The notes beneath the pieces were generated by a model, which saw only the letters and a program-made list of their open reading frames with translations, searched no databases and was not told the DNA's origin. Shown here piece after piece: positions 33,754-46,156 of a DNA stretch of 64,000 nucleotides. Numbering within the stretch: position 1 is the stretch's first letter; every line of letters starts with the position of its first letter. The position numbers and the translations under genes are program-made. This DNA is from Microvelia longipes (lineage: Eukaryota; Arthropoda; Insecta; Hemiptera; Veliidae): contig JACMZG010000008.1 in the NCBI GenBank assembly GCA_018340805.1, forward strand, positions 16,143,384 through 16,207,383, read 5' to 3'.

Positions 33754-34150
33754 ATTCTTTACTTAAATGGTGCTTAATTTAAAATATTGATCTCTTAATT
33801 TTAATACCTTTTTAATTAATATATTTTACTTTAAAATTAATTAAAAATTTATATTTTTCTCTTAACTGGACTATTGTCAGTTATTTTATAAGTTTTCTTT
33901 TTTGTTCTTTTACTGTTTTTTTAGTAAAACCTTTTTAGTTGGCGGATTCTATTTTCTTGTTATAACCCCCACTCTCAGTTTAAACTTGTGGGATTGTTCA
34001 TATTTTTTGACTGTTATTTTTTTTTAAATTTAATATTTTAGTTATTTATTAAAAATAAATAATTATTAACAAATTTTATTTAAAAATTGTATATTTATAT
34101 GTCTCATTTTTCTTATTGTAATTATGAACAATAAAGGATTTTTTTGAGTT

Positions 34151-35194
34151 TGAGCGGTCATTGTAGAATCAGCTGATCATAGGGGACATACTTGTCATTG
34201 TAGCGATCGGAACATCTTGGACATAACGGTACATCGTAGATCTACCTGGATCGTGGGGACCTAACGAAGTTATTAAGGTCTGGATCCAGGGCAAAATAAG
34301 CTTACCTAAAATTTATACTTATATTTTATTTTAGAAATATCTTGGTGGGATATTCTATAAAAAAAAATCAAATTTCATAAGAAACATCTATATTGTATGG
34401 TTGAATATTATCAGAGGGAGAATTAAATCAAATATATTTTGTTGAAGTCAACAATAAGGGGATTTTATATAAAAACGAATTAATAAATTTAAATGTCCAT
34501 ATTTTATCCATATTATTATTTGTACGTCAATTATTTTTCATTAACATTGTATAGGAATCTATAATACGCATGTTGTGTTTATTTATTTTTTTTTATTGAA
34601 AATTATTGTAACAAAGTATATGATTGTATATAAAAAGATTAATGCATGAAATAAATAGGATACTATTGGATATAGGAATTATAAGCTTAAATAAGAGAAA
34701 TAAATACGGAAGTATAGAGATTTTAAGGATTCATTTTTTGAATGATATAGTAAATATGAGAAATATTTTTGTTATCACTAATCTTATAATAGGGTAAGAT
34801 TTGTTGATAAGCAAATTTAGTGTATAGATGAAATTAAATTGATGTTAACAAATTTAATAAACTTTTATTTAATTTAATTTTTATTTATTTTTCTTATTAT
34901 AAAAAAAATATTTTGTATTAAACATATATATATTTATAGTAAGAAAGATTCTGTAAATTATAAAGCAATCTGGTGTAAAAAGATAAAGACATTTATATTT
35001 AGAAAAAATAGAAAGTTGTATTTAAAATTTAATCTATTGTCAGTGTCAATTATTCATGTTGAGATTTTTCAAGCTAGGGGATTTGATCGAGTTGTGTATA
35101 AATGATATTTTGCCAAAGTATTTCATTGATTTCAGAACAATTAGTTTTTTTTAATTAATAGTAAATTACCGTGATGGTAGATCAATCCCTAAGT
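34151..35194. other. AT-rich unassigned stretch
   Basis: No coding sequence seen. The bases following the LINE end (34155-34290) have higher GC and no recognisable feature. The rest is low-complexity AT. Confidence 0.55.
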
Positions 35195-35419
35195 TGTGAC
35201 ATCCCAATAATAGTCCCTACAAATTAGATTTTAAACAATAGTATTAGTCTTTATTAAGAATTTCAGGTATTTTTTTTAATATTACATTTTTCGGAATCCT
35301 GGTTTGAGATATATATATTGATCACCTGTACCTTTGGAGAAAGAAGATAAGTATACAATTAGTAATAAGAAGTAACAACCCTCAGATTATTCTCCACTGC
35401 TTGTGCGGTTATAGTGACA
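35195..35419 (+). repeat. probable 5' LTR of a Gypsy element
   Basis: It would begin TGTGACATCCCAAT and end TTATAGTGACA, directly before the primer-binding site. This gives TG...CA borders and ~225 bp. The right edge is fixed by the primer site; the left edge is chosen by its resemblance to common LTR starts. No 3' LTR lies in the window. Confidence 0.5.
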
Positions 35420-35437
35420 TGGCGCCCGAACAGTGAC
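35420..35437 (+). promoter_or_regulatory. tRNA-Lys primer-binding site
   Basis: TGGCGCCCGAACAGTGAC matches the complement of the 3' end of tRNA-Lys at 17 of 18 positions, the usual primer for minus-strand synthesis of this class of retroelement. It sits at the LTR edge, 5' of gag. Confidence 0.88.
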
Positions 35438-35495
35438 TTAAAGATGCGACATGACTACATGACATGCCAAATTAATGTAACTAAAGAAGGATATT

Positions 35496-37382
35496 GTGAA
35501 GTATATATCAGAGAGGCGGTTAAGAAGTGGGAATACCCTGAATAATCAGCAAGCTACTCCAAGAAAACCACCAGCTACTCCAAGAAAACCACCAGCTACT
35601 CCAGGAAAATCATCAGCTACTCCAGGAAAATCATTAATTACTTCAGTAAATAATCCAGAAGAGAAACCAGCTTGCCCCCTGTCAAAGGAAGAAATGGCGG
35701 AAATTCAAGAAATGAAGGGTACGATTGAGGAGATACTCCAAAATCAGAGGATAGCTGTAGACCAACACAAAATGATAGCGAAGGAGGAAATCCAGGCTGT
35801 GTTCAAAAAATGGGAAGGAGAAAAAATACTATGGAGAGCAGAAATAGAAGAATTGAAGAAGAAGATTGATGAACAACGGGAAATGAGGAATGCAGAAGTT
35901 GAAGAGCTGCTGAGAATATATGATGAAGAGAAAAGGCGATATGTCGAAGATAAAGAAATCAGAAAAGCGGAGATGGAGCAACTGATGAGGAAGTATGAAG
36001 CAGAAATAGAGTAACAGAAGAAGAGGTTCGAAGAATATAGAATAGCAAGGAAGTTGGAACTTGAAACGCAGATGAAGAGAGATGTAGAAAATAAAGAAGA
36101 ATGGAGAAAAGCAATAGAAGAGCGGAAAGAATTTGATGAACAGGAAAATAGAATTTGAAACAAATATCTTGTGGAGTCAATATTGAAACATATGGAACAA
36201 AAAGGCCATGAAGAGCGATTGCATCGAAATAGCGAGCTTGAAAGGCTAATGCAGTGCAGCAAGAAGGGAATGAATTGCTTCAAGGAAGAAATTAAAAACC
36301 TTTTTACGAGGTGTATGCACAATCAGAGTGTGTCCACAGTGAGCCAGAGTAGTGAAAATATGTTTCAAAATTCAATACCACTTCGAAGTCAATCTCAACC
36401 TACATTTCAAAATCAATCTCAACCTAATTTTCAAGTAGGAAATTCAATATCACAGCAAAGTCAAGATTAACCTATTTTTCAAGGAGGAATGTCAATGCCA
36501 CTTCAAAGGCAATCTCAACTTAATAATCAAGGTTCAACGATTCTACAACCTCAAACTATCCTACAGGAACATAGATCTAGATCTACGATTAATTTGCAGG
36601 TTCACGGAAATCGAAATTTTAATGGTAGTAATAATGATAGTAACAAAACTTACAGAAATCCAACAGTTCCATATATATATAAAGAATTAGGCACAACTGA
36701 GATTTATCGGAGAATCCCTAAGTTGAACCTAATATTCAAGGATGATTTAACTTTCAATCCTGTAGTTTTTATAGAAAGAGTTAAAAAACATTTGGAGAGA
36801 TATAACTATTTTCAAAATTATGATGATGTGATTTACCCATGTTTACAGGGATCGGCTATGTTTTGGTATGAGACCATAGAAAAGCCTATAACCTTTAAGG
36901 AATTTAAAACTCTCTTTATTGAACAGTTTTGGGATCCCATGACTAAGGATCGAGTTAGAAGTGTGGTTACATGGAGCTATCATAATCAGTCTCATATTGA
37001 TCAGAAAACAGACCGTATCACATATTTTAATATTTTATACTCAAATGCCATGAAATTAGGAGAAGAAGGTATACCCATACCAGAAAGCACCATATTAGAT
37101 ACTCTTTCTAAACATTTTGAAGAACCATTTCCAATATTATGGAGAGCCAGCAGTAATAAGACTGTTCGAGAGTTTTAGTTGTTGCTGAGACAGTTCAATG
37201 ATAAAGAGTTAGTCCGTAAGCCTAATGATGTAAATAATTATCAAAATTTTAGCAAATATCAGGAAGAAAGACAGAGTGGAAACCGTGTAAGGAATGAAAA
37301 TCATTATCCAGCCGACAGTCACCATCAGATGAATGAATATAGAGAGAAACAAGTCAAAAGTATTCAGTTTCAAGAATGTTGA
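35496..37382 (+). pseudogene. Gypsy-type gag with four in-frame stops
   Basis: One reading frame of 629 codons without a frameshift, interrupted only by TAA 36012, TGA 36156, TAA 36468 and TAG 37176. The N-terminal part has four tandem TPRKPPA / TPGKSSA-type heptads and then ~200 residues of charged coiled coil (KEEIQAVFKKWEGEKIL...). A glutamine/serine-rich stretch follows with repeated SQPTFQNQ units. A capsid-like retrotransposon gag domain comes next: FNPVVFIERVKKHLERY, YPCLQGSAMFWYETIEKP and FKEFKTLFIEQFW. The frame ends in a basic tail with no zinc knuckle or pol. No ATG starts the frame, so the start is unknown. Confidence 0.8.
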
Positions 37383-37818
37383 ATCTGTTGGTGCATCTAA
37401 AATCCTCCAACTTTTACAAGATTGTGTACTTCAAGAAACCCATAGAAAAATAGACAGTTTTCCATTGAACAAAGCCTTATTGCCATGAATAAAAATGATC
37501 ATTGGATTATTTTTATATAAGTGTGCTAAATTTTTGGTTATATTTTTTAAAATTATGAGTAAAGTTAATCTTGGAAAGTTAGTGTTCATAAACTTAAGTA
37601 CAAAAACTAACTTGTACTATTTAGAATTGAATAAAAGAAAATTAAATTAAAAACATTATAATAATCACACTTCTAAGCTATTAAAAGACAGTAGATAAGA
37701 CAAAATAGATAACCAAAATTAGTTATTTAGCTTCTAAAGTGTCTACTTAAAATAGATCTTGCATTAAGATTGTAAATAAAACTAAGTTAAAAAAAATCTG
37801 GACTTACTTACATTTTTA
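37383..37818. other. AT-rich unassigned stretch
   Basis: Sequence between the truncated gag and the satellite block. Nothing recognised. Confidence 0.55.
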
Positions 37819-40135
37819 GGGTTCGAAGATAATCTTCGAAACCCTTATACTTTCTGTCGAGCGTCTGTCTGTCCGATTTCTCATCTCAGGAACTACAATA
37901 GCTAGGAAGTTGAAATTTGGTATACATGTGTAACTATTTTATCCAACAACAGGAAAAATATAGCCAACTATATCACATGCGCATCTGTCGATTTATGAGC
38001 GAATGCGCACATTCGCCAAAAAAAAATTTTTTTGAAAAATCATGTGGGGTATCAAATTGTAGGTATCGATGGGTAGTACACAAATATGCATCGCTTTTTC
38101 AAAATGGCGGCTATTACACCCGCCAAAAATCTCGAAAACCACCAAAAAATGCTTGTACCCCCCCTTTTAAGGCATAAGGAGAAGCCCTAAAAATATGGGA
38201 CCAATAGCCAAAAAAAGCACTTTCCGGGCCATAGAAATTCTTCGGAGAAAAAGTTTCAAAAGTTAATTTTAGCAATTTCAAAATCGCCCATACGCGCACG
38301 CGCCAAAAAAAAATATTTTTTTTGAAAAATCATGTGGGGTATCAAATTGTAGGTATCGATGGGTAGTACACAAATATGCATCGCTTTTTCAAAATGGCGG
38401 CTATTACACCGCCAAAAATCTCAAAAACCACCAAAAAATGCTTGTCCCCCCCTTTTAAGGCATAAGGAGAAGCCCTAAAAATATGGGACCTATAGCCAAT
38501 AAAAGCACTTTCCGGGCCATAGAAATTCTTCGGAGAAAAGTTTCAAAAGTTAATTTTAGCAATTTCAAAATCGCCCATACGCGCACGCGCCAAAAAAAAA
38601 TATTTTTTTGAAAAATCATGTGGGGTATCAAATTGTAGGTATCGATGGGTAGTACACAATATGCATCGCTTTTTCAAAATGGCGGCTATTACACCCGCCA
38701 AAAATCAAAAACCACCAAAAAATGCTTGTCCCCCCCCCTTTTAAGGCATAAGGAGAAGCCCTAAAAATATGGGACCAATAGCCAATAAAAGCACTTTCCG
38801 GGCCATAGAAATTCTTCGGAGAAAAAGTTTCAAAAGTTTTTTTAGCAATTTCAAAATCGCCCATACGCGCACGCGCCAAAAAAAATATTTTTTTGAAAAA
38901 TCATGTGGGGTATCAAATTGTAGGTATCGATGGGTAGTACACAAATATGCATCGCTTTTTCAAAATGGCGGCTATTACACCCGCCAAAAATCTCAAAAAC
39001 CACCAAAAAATGCTTGTCCCCCCCCTTTTAAGGCATAAGGAGAAGCCCTAAAAATATGGGACCAATAGCCAATAAAAGCACTTTCCGGGCCATAGAAATT
39101 CTTCGGAGAAAAAGTTTCAAAAGTTAATTTTAGCAATTTCAAAATCGCCCATACGCGCACGCGCCAAAAAAAAATATTTTTTTGAAAAATCATGTGGGGT
39201 ATCAAATTGTAGGTATCGATGGGTAGTACACAAATATGCATCGCTTTTTCAAAATGGCGGCTATTACACCCGCCAAAAATCTCAAAAACCACCAAAAAAT
39301 GCTTGTCCCCCCCCTTTTAAGGCATAAGGAGAAGCCCTAAAAATATGGGACCAGCCAATAAAAGCACTTTCCGGGCCATAGAAATTCTTCGGAGAAAAAG
39401 TTTCAAAAGTTAATTTTAGCAATTTCAAAATCGCCCATACGCGCACGCGCCAAAAAAAAAATATTTTTTTGAAAAATCATGTGGGGTATCAAATTGTAGG
39501 TATCGATGGGTAGTACACAAATATGCATCGCTTTTTCAAAATGGCGGCTATTACACCGCCAAAAATCTCAAAAACCACCAAAAAATGCTTGTCCCCCCCC
39601 CTTTTAAGGCATAAGGAGAAGCCCTAAAAATATGGGACCAATAGCCAATAAAAGCACTTTCCGGGCCATAGAAATTCTTCGGAGAAAAGTTTCAAAAGTT
39701 AATTTTAGCAATTTCAAAATCGCCCATACGCGCACGCGCCAAAAAAAATATTTTTTTGAAAAATCATGTGGGGTATCAAATTGTAGGTATCGATGGGTAG
39801 TACACAAATATGCATCGCTTTTTCAAAATGGCGGCTATTACACCCGCCAAAAATCTCAAAAACCACCAAAAAATGCTTGTCCCCCCCCTTTTAAGGCATA
39901 AGGAGAGGCCCAAAAAATATGGGACCATAGCCAATAAAAGCACTTTCCGGGCCATAGAAATTCTTCGGAGAAAAAGTTTCAAAAGTTAATTTTAGCAATT
40001 TCAAAATCGCCCATACGCGCACGCGCCAAAAAAAAAATATTTTTTTGAAAAATCATGTGGGGTATCAAATTGTAGGTATCGATGGGTAGTACACAATATG
40101 CATCTTTTTAAAATGGCGGCTATTACCCAAAATAT
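37819..40135 (+). repeat. ~288-bp satellite, about eight copies, with a distinct leader
   Basis: A leader opens with the palindrome GGGTTCGAAGAT / ATCTTCGAAACCC (37819-37844) and CTGTCTGTCCG-rich sequence. Then a unit carrying ATCATGTGGGGTATCAAATT recurs at about 38040, 38330, 38616, 38902, 39189, 39476, 39766 and 40056. Each unit also contains AAAATGGCGGCTATTACACC, a C-tract, CTTTCCGGGCCATAGAAATT and ATACGCGCACGCGCC. Copies are very similar and differ mainly in homopolymer lengths. Open frames in it repeat the same peptide and are not genes. The last copy is cut short at ~40125. Confidence 0.95.
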
Positions 40136-40149
40136 CGACGTAAGGCACC

Positions 40150-43100
40150 AAGCAGTCATATAACCAAGCAAATAAAGGTGAGCGAAGCGAGCCCTAGAAT
40201 ATTATGTTATGTTTTTACTTTATGCTATAAAATTAGGTTCTGATAAACATATACAAAAAGGCGAGCAAAGCGAGCCCGTGTTTTTTATGCCTTGCTTAAA
40301 ATGTTTCTCTTATAATAGATATTGACAAACAAGCACATAAAGGCGAGCGAAGCAAGCCCTAGTATTGCATAGTTATTTTTATTATTTACTCTTAAGAAGG
40401 TACTAATAAACATATACAAAAAGGCGAGCGAAGCGAGCCCATGATTTTCATGCCTTGCTTAAAATGTTTCTCTTATAATAGATTTTGACAAACAAGCACA
40501 TAAAGGCGAGCGAAGCGAGCCCTAGTATTGCATAGTTATTTTTATTATTTTATACTCTTAAGAAGGTACTGATAAACATATACAAAAAGGCGAGCGAAGC
40601 GAGCCCATGATTTTCATGCCTTGCTTAAAATGTTTCTCTTATAATAGATATTGACAAACAAGCACATAAAGGCGAGCGAAGCGAGCCCTAGTATTGCATG
40701 GTTATTTTTATTATTTTATACTCTTAAGAAGGTACTGATAAACATATACAAAAAGGCGAGCGAAGCGAGCCCATGATTTTATGCCTTGTTTTAAATGTTT
40801 TTCTTAAAGTAGATATTGACAAACAAGCACATAAAGGCGAGCGAAGCGAGCCCTAGTATTGCATGGTTTTTTTTATTATTTTATACTCTTAAGAAGGTAC
40901 TAATAAACATATACAAAAAGGCGAGCGAAGCGAGCCCATGATTTTCATGCCTTGCTTAAAATGTTTCTCTTATAATAGATATTGACAAACAAGCACATAA
41001 AGGCGAGCGAAGCGAGCCTAGTATTGCATGGTTATTTTTATTATTTTATACTCTTAAGAAGGTACTGATAAACATATACAAAAGGCGAGCGAAGCGAGCC
41101 CATGATTTTCATGCCTTGCTTAAAATGTTTCTCTTTAAATAGATATTGACAAACAAGCACATAAAGGCGAGCGAAGCGAGCCCTAGTATTGCATGGTTAT
41201 TTTTATTATTTTATACTCTTAAGAAGGTACTGATAAACATATACAAAAAGGCGAGCGAAGCGAGCCCATGATTTTCATGCCTTGCTTAAAATGTTTCTCT
41301 TATAATAGATATTGACAAACAAGCACATAAAGGCGAGCGAAGCGAGCCCTAGTATTGCATAGTTATTTTTATTATTTTATACTCTTAAGAAGGTACTGAT
41401 AAACATATACAAAAAGGCGAGCGAAGAGCCCATGATTTTCATGCCTTGCTTAAAATGTTTCTCTTATAATAGATATTGACAAACAAGCACATAAAGGCGA
41501 GCGAAGCGAGCCCTAGTATTGCATGGTTTTTTTATTATTTACTCTTAAGAAGGTACTGATAAACATATACAAAAAGGCGAGCGAAGCGAGCCCATGATTT
41601 TCATGCCTTGCTTAAAATGTTTCTTATAATAGATTTGACAAACAAGCACATAAAGGCGAGCGAAGCGAGCCCTAGTATTGCATGGTTATTTTTATTATTT
41701 TATACTCTTAAGAAGGTACTGATAAACATATACAAAAAGGCGAGCGAAGCGAGCCCATGATTTTCATGCCTTGCTTAAAATGTTTCTCTTATAATAGATA
41801 TTGACAAACAAGCACATAAAGGCGAGCGAAGCGAGCCCTAGTATTGCATGGTTATTTTTATTATTTATACTCTTAAGAAGGTACTGATAAACATATACAA
41901 AAAGGCGAGCGAAGCGAGCCCATGATTTTCATGCCTTGCTTAAAATGTTTCTCTTATAATAGATATTGACAAACAAGCACATAAAGGCGAGCGAAGCGAG
42001 CCCTAGTATTGCATGGTTATTTTTATTATTTTATACTCTTAAGAAGGTACTGATAAACATATACAAAAAGGCGAGCGAAGCGAGCCCATGATTTTTATGC
42101 CTTGTTTTAAATGTTTTTCTTAAAGTAGATATTGACAAACAAGCACATAAAGGCGAGCGAAGCGAGCCCTAGTATTGCATGGTTTTTTTTTATTATTTTA
42201 TACTCTTAAGAAGGTACTGATAAACATATACAAAAAGGCGAGCGAAGCGAGCCCATGATTTTCATGCCTTGCTTAAAATGTTTCTCTTATAATAGATATT
42301 GACAAACAAGCACATAAAGGCGAGCGAAGCGAGCCCTAGTATTTCATGGTTATTTTATTATTTTATACTCTTAAGAAGGTACTGATAAACATATACAAAA
42401 AGGCGAGCGAAGCGAGCCCATGATTTTCATGCCTTGCTTAAAATGTTTCTCTTATAATAGATATTGACAAACAAGCACATAAAGGCGAGCGAAGCGAGCC
42501 CTAGTATTGCATGGTTATTTTTATTATTTTATACTCTTAAGAAGGTACTGATAAACATATACAAAAAGGCGAGCGAAGCGAGCCCATGATTTTTTTGCCT
42601 TTCTTAAAATGTTTCTCTTAAAGTAGATATTGACAAACAAGCACATAAAGGCGAGCGAAGCGAGCCCTAGTATTGTATGGTTATTTTATTTTATACTCTT
42701 AAGAAGGTACTGATAAACATATACAAAAAGGCGAGCGAAGCGAGCCCATGATTTTTATGCCTTTCTTAAAATGTTTCTCTTATAATAGATATTGACAAAC
42801 AAGCACATAAAGGCGAGCGAAGCGAGCCCTAGTATTGCATGGTTATTTTTATTATTTTATACTCTTAAAAAAGGTACTGATAAACATATACAAAAGGCGA
42901 GCGAAGCGAGCCCATGATTTTTTGCCTTTCTTAAAATGTTTCTCTTAAAGTAGATATTGACTAACAAGCACATAAAGGCGAGCGAAGCGAGCCCTAGTAT
43001 TGTATGGTTATTTTGATTTTATACTCTTAAGAAGGTACTGATAAACATATACAAAAAGGCGAGCGAAGCGAGCCCATGATTTTTATGCCTTGCTTAAAAT

Positions 43101-44745
43101 GTTTCTCTTATAATAGATATTGACAAACAAGCACATAAAGGCGAGCGAAGCGAGCCTAGTATTGCATGGTTATTTTTATTATTTTATACTCTTAAGAAGG
43201 TACTGATAAACATATAAAAAAGGCGAGCGAAGCGAGCCCATGATTTTCATGCCTTGTTAAAATGTTTCTTATAATAGATATTGACAAACAAGCCATAAAG
43301 GCGAGCGAAGCGAGCCCTAGTATTGCATGGTTATTTTTATTATTTTATACTCTTAAAAGGTACTGATAAACATATACAAAAGGCGAGCGAAGCGAGCCCA
43401 TGATTTTTTTGCCTTTCTTAAAATGTTTCTCTTAAGTAGATATTGACTAACAAGCACATAAAGGCGAGCGAAGCGAGCCCTAGTATTGTATGGTTATTTT
43501 TTTTATACTCTTAAGAAGGTACTGATAAACATATACAAAAAGGCGAGCGAAGCGAGCCCATGATTTTTATGCCTTGCTTAAAATGTTTCTCTTATAATAG
43601 ATATTGACAAACAAGCACATAAAGGCGAGCGAAGCGAGCCCTAGTATTGCATGGTTATTTTTATTATTTTATACTCTTAAGAAGGTACTGATAAACATAT
43701 ACAAAAAGGCGAGCGAAGCGAGCCCATGATTTTCATGCCTTGTTAAAATGTTTCTCTTATAATAGATATTGACAAACAAGCACATAAAGGCGAGCGAAGC
43801 GAGCCCTAGTATTGCATGGTTTTTTTTTTATTATTTTATACTTTTAAGAAGGTACTGATAAACATACAAAAGGCGAGCGAAGCGAGCCATGATTTTTATG
43901 CCTTTCTTAAAATGTTTCTCTTAAAGTAGATATTGACTAACAAGCACATAAAGGCGAGCGAAGCGAGCCCTAGTATTGCATGGTTATTTTTATTATTTTA
44001 TACTCTTAAGAAGGTACTGATAAACATATACAAAAAGGCGAGCGAAGCGAGCCCATGATTTTCATGCCTTGTTAAAAATGTTTCTCTTATAATAGATATT
44101 GACAAACAAGCACATAAAGGCGAGCGAAGCGAGCCCTAGTATTGCATGGTTTTTTTTTTATTATTTTATACTCTTAAAAAGGTACTGATAAACATATACA
44201 AAAAGGCGAGCGAAGCGAGCCATGATTTTTTTGCCTTTCTTAAAATGTTTCTCTTAAAGTAGATATTGACTAACAAGCACATAAAGGCGAGCGAAGCGAG
44301 CCCTAGTATTGTATGGTTATTTTGATTTTTATACTCTTAAGAAGGTACTGATAAACATATACAAAAGGCGAGCGAAGCGAGCCCATGATTTTTATGCCTT
44401 GTTTTAAATGTTTTTCTTAAAGTAGATATTGACAAACAAGCACATAAAGGCGAGCGAAGCGAGTCCTTGAATCTTATTTTATGTTTTAATTTTTTTCTAA
44501 ATTTAGGTATTGACAAACAAACTTCTAGAAGCGAGCGAAGCGAGCCCTAGATTGTTATGTATAAGTTTGATTCTATAGTTTAAAATTGGCTAGTACCAAA
44601 CATGCACCTCAAGGCGAGCGATGCGAGCCCTAGAATATTATGTTATGTCTTTACTGTATGCTATAAAATGAGGTTCTGATAAACCAATACAAAAAGGCGA
44701 TTGAAGCGAGGCTTTAATTTTATGCCTTGTTTTAAATGTTCCTCT
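40150..44745 (+). repeat. ~165-bp dimeric satellite with the GGCGAGCGAAGCGAGCC hairpin
   Basis: About 26-27 tandem units, each made of two related ~80-bp halves. One half has AAGCACATAAAGGCGAGCG and then CCCTAGTATTGCATGG; the other has AACATATACAAAAAGGCGAG and then CCCATGATTTTCATGCC. Each half carries GGCGAGCGAAGCGAGCC, so there are roughly fifty copies. The interior is homogeneous. The first unit and those after ~44480 are more diverged and more like each other (both have CCCTAGAATATTATGTTATG). This is a higher-order repeat. There are no unique spacers, so it is not a CRISPR array. Confidence 0.96.
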
Positions 44746-45345
44746 TCAGGTAGTTATTGACAACCAAGCACATAAAGGCGAGTGAAGCGAGCCCTTAAAT
44801 TTTGTTTTGTGTTTTAAATTTTCTCAAAAATTAGGTATCGACAAACAAATATATAAAGGCGAGGGAAGCGAGCTCTAGATTGTTATGTAAAAATTTGATT
44901 CTATAGTTTGAAATTGGCTAGTACTAAACAAGCAGATGTTTACTCAAATTTTATGTTGTATTATAATTATTTTTCCTAAAATCAGTGCCAACAGACACAT
45001 AGGCTAGCGAAATGAGCCCTTGTGAAATTGGTAAAATTATGTTTACTCTGCTAAATTTGCAAATAACAACATACAAATGAAACGAGCAATACGAGCACTT
45101 ATATATTTTGTGTAGATTCTAAATTAGGTACTGATTTCTGATACACAGAAACGCATGCGTAGCGAGCTGTGGAATATTTTGTTATTACTTATTTATTTTT
45201 TCTAACATTAGGTATCGACAAATACTAACATATAGGCTATTGAAGCGAGGCGTAGAATATTGAGTATAAGTATGATTGTATAGTATTAATACATTATATT
45301 TATGCAAATATCTGAGAAACCCTTATAATGCTTGCAAAGCAAGCA
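44746..45345 (+). repeat. decayed edge of the dimeric satellite
   Basis: Progressively degenerate copies keep GAAGCGAG or AGCGAGC cores and ACAAA-type linkers. It ends with GAAACCCTTATA (45316-45327), also present at the opposite end of the satellite block (37838-37849), and the perfect hairpin TGCTTGCAAAGCAAGCA (45329-45345). Confidence 0.8.
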
Positions 45346-45530
45346 CTTTGACGGATTTTTTTTTATATATCCAATATTTTATTTTGCAAAGTTGTCACGA
45401 TATATATTTAAATACTTAAAATATAAAATCCTACTTATAGGGTGTATTCTAAATTTGAGCTCAAAATAGCATGTAGAGGGGCGGAGAGACTCAAATCTCT
45501 GTACAGTAGGGGTAAGTAACATTATGGTAC
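45346..45530. other. short unassigned stretch
   Basis: Nothing recognised. Confidence 0.5.
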
Positions 45531-45611
45531 CTAGTGGAAATTCGCCATGCTACCAGACCCCTTATCACTGTGTATAATACTTGAGGCCTCCCTGTAGTAG
45601 TACAGGTCTCT

Positions 45612-45848
45612 TTGGACCTCATGAAAGTTCAGGTTACTATAATACTTATAAATTCTCATGTATGGAAGAATGACCACCGAATGGAATGGAGTAACGCAAA
45701 AATCATACACAAAGAAGTGCATTGGAGAAATCGAAAAATTAAAGAGGCAGCCTACATAGATGTATCTGACAACCAGCCTATAAGCCAAACAAGGATAAAG
45801 ATTGATCCATTACGAATACCAATGCTCAAGAAAGAGTTAAAAAGGTAG
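45612..45848 (+). pseudogene. Penelope-like GIY-YIG endonuclease, C-terminal fragment
   Basis: The 78-codon frame includes NDHRMEWSNAKIIHKEVHWR, KIKEAAYIDVSDNQPISQ and KIDPLRIPMLKKE. The pattern of a histidine, 'W..AKII.KE' and 'R.IKEA.YI' is the C-terminal half of the GIY-YIG nuclease that ends Penelope-like Pol proteins, including the conserved glutamate in KEA. The GIY and YIG strands and the RT are missing upstream, where satellite begins. In an intact element it nicks DNA. The frame ends at a natural stop. Confidence 0.6.
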
Positions 45849-46156
45849 GATTAAAAATTAGTAAGATCTCAGTCTGGTGTATTCAAAAGGTTGTGAGAGG
45901 TATACATGGTACCCTAATCCCTGTATAGAATGTTACTTACATAATAAGTTTTGATAAGTCAAGCATCATTAGTGAATAAAAATGTCTTAAAATCAACATT
46001 TCCAAGAAGTCATTTAGTAGGGGTCTTATAGATCAGAGAAGGCCCAAGATAGATAAGTTTCAAAGTGCTCTGTAAAGTCGTTGATACTTGCCTACTAAGT
46101 CAGGTTAAAATCCTGACACCCAACACATAACACACACTGTCTTTCTCAAGACGAAC

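Larger units (their letters stand above)
30062..34150 (+). mobile_element. LINE with ORF1 and ORF2 (Jockey/CR1-like), degenerate
   Basis: ORF1 (nucleic-acid-binding, FP25-like C-terminus) is followed by ORF2 with APE endonuclease, RT and a C-terminal domain. A 3' UTR then ends in GAACAATAAAGGATTTTTTT near 34128-34146. Both ORFs have frameshifts. The 5' border is uncertain and no target duplication was found. Confidence 0.8.

Noticed and set aside
35744..36322. 192-codon minus-strand serine/phenylalanine-rich frame
   Set aside because: Antisense shadow of the glutamate/lysine-rich gag coiled coil.
38114..39982. Several 60-100 codon open frames in the 288-bp satellite
   Set aside because: The same peptide recurs on both strands in every unit, and frames change with homopolymer length; these are repeat artefacts.
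37819..45345. CRISPR-like array
   Set aside because: Repeats are contiguous satellite units with homologous linkers, not short repeats with unique spacers, and the window is eukaryotic.
45316..45345. Rho-independent-type terminator (hairpin then T run)
   Set aside because: The TGCTTGCAAAGCAAGCA hairpin followed by T runs looks like a bacterial terminator, but the context is eukaryotic satellite DNA.
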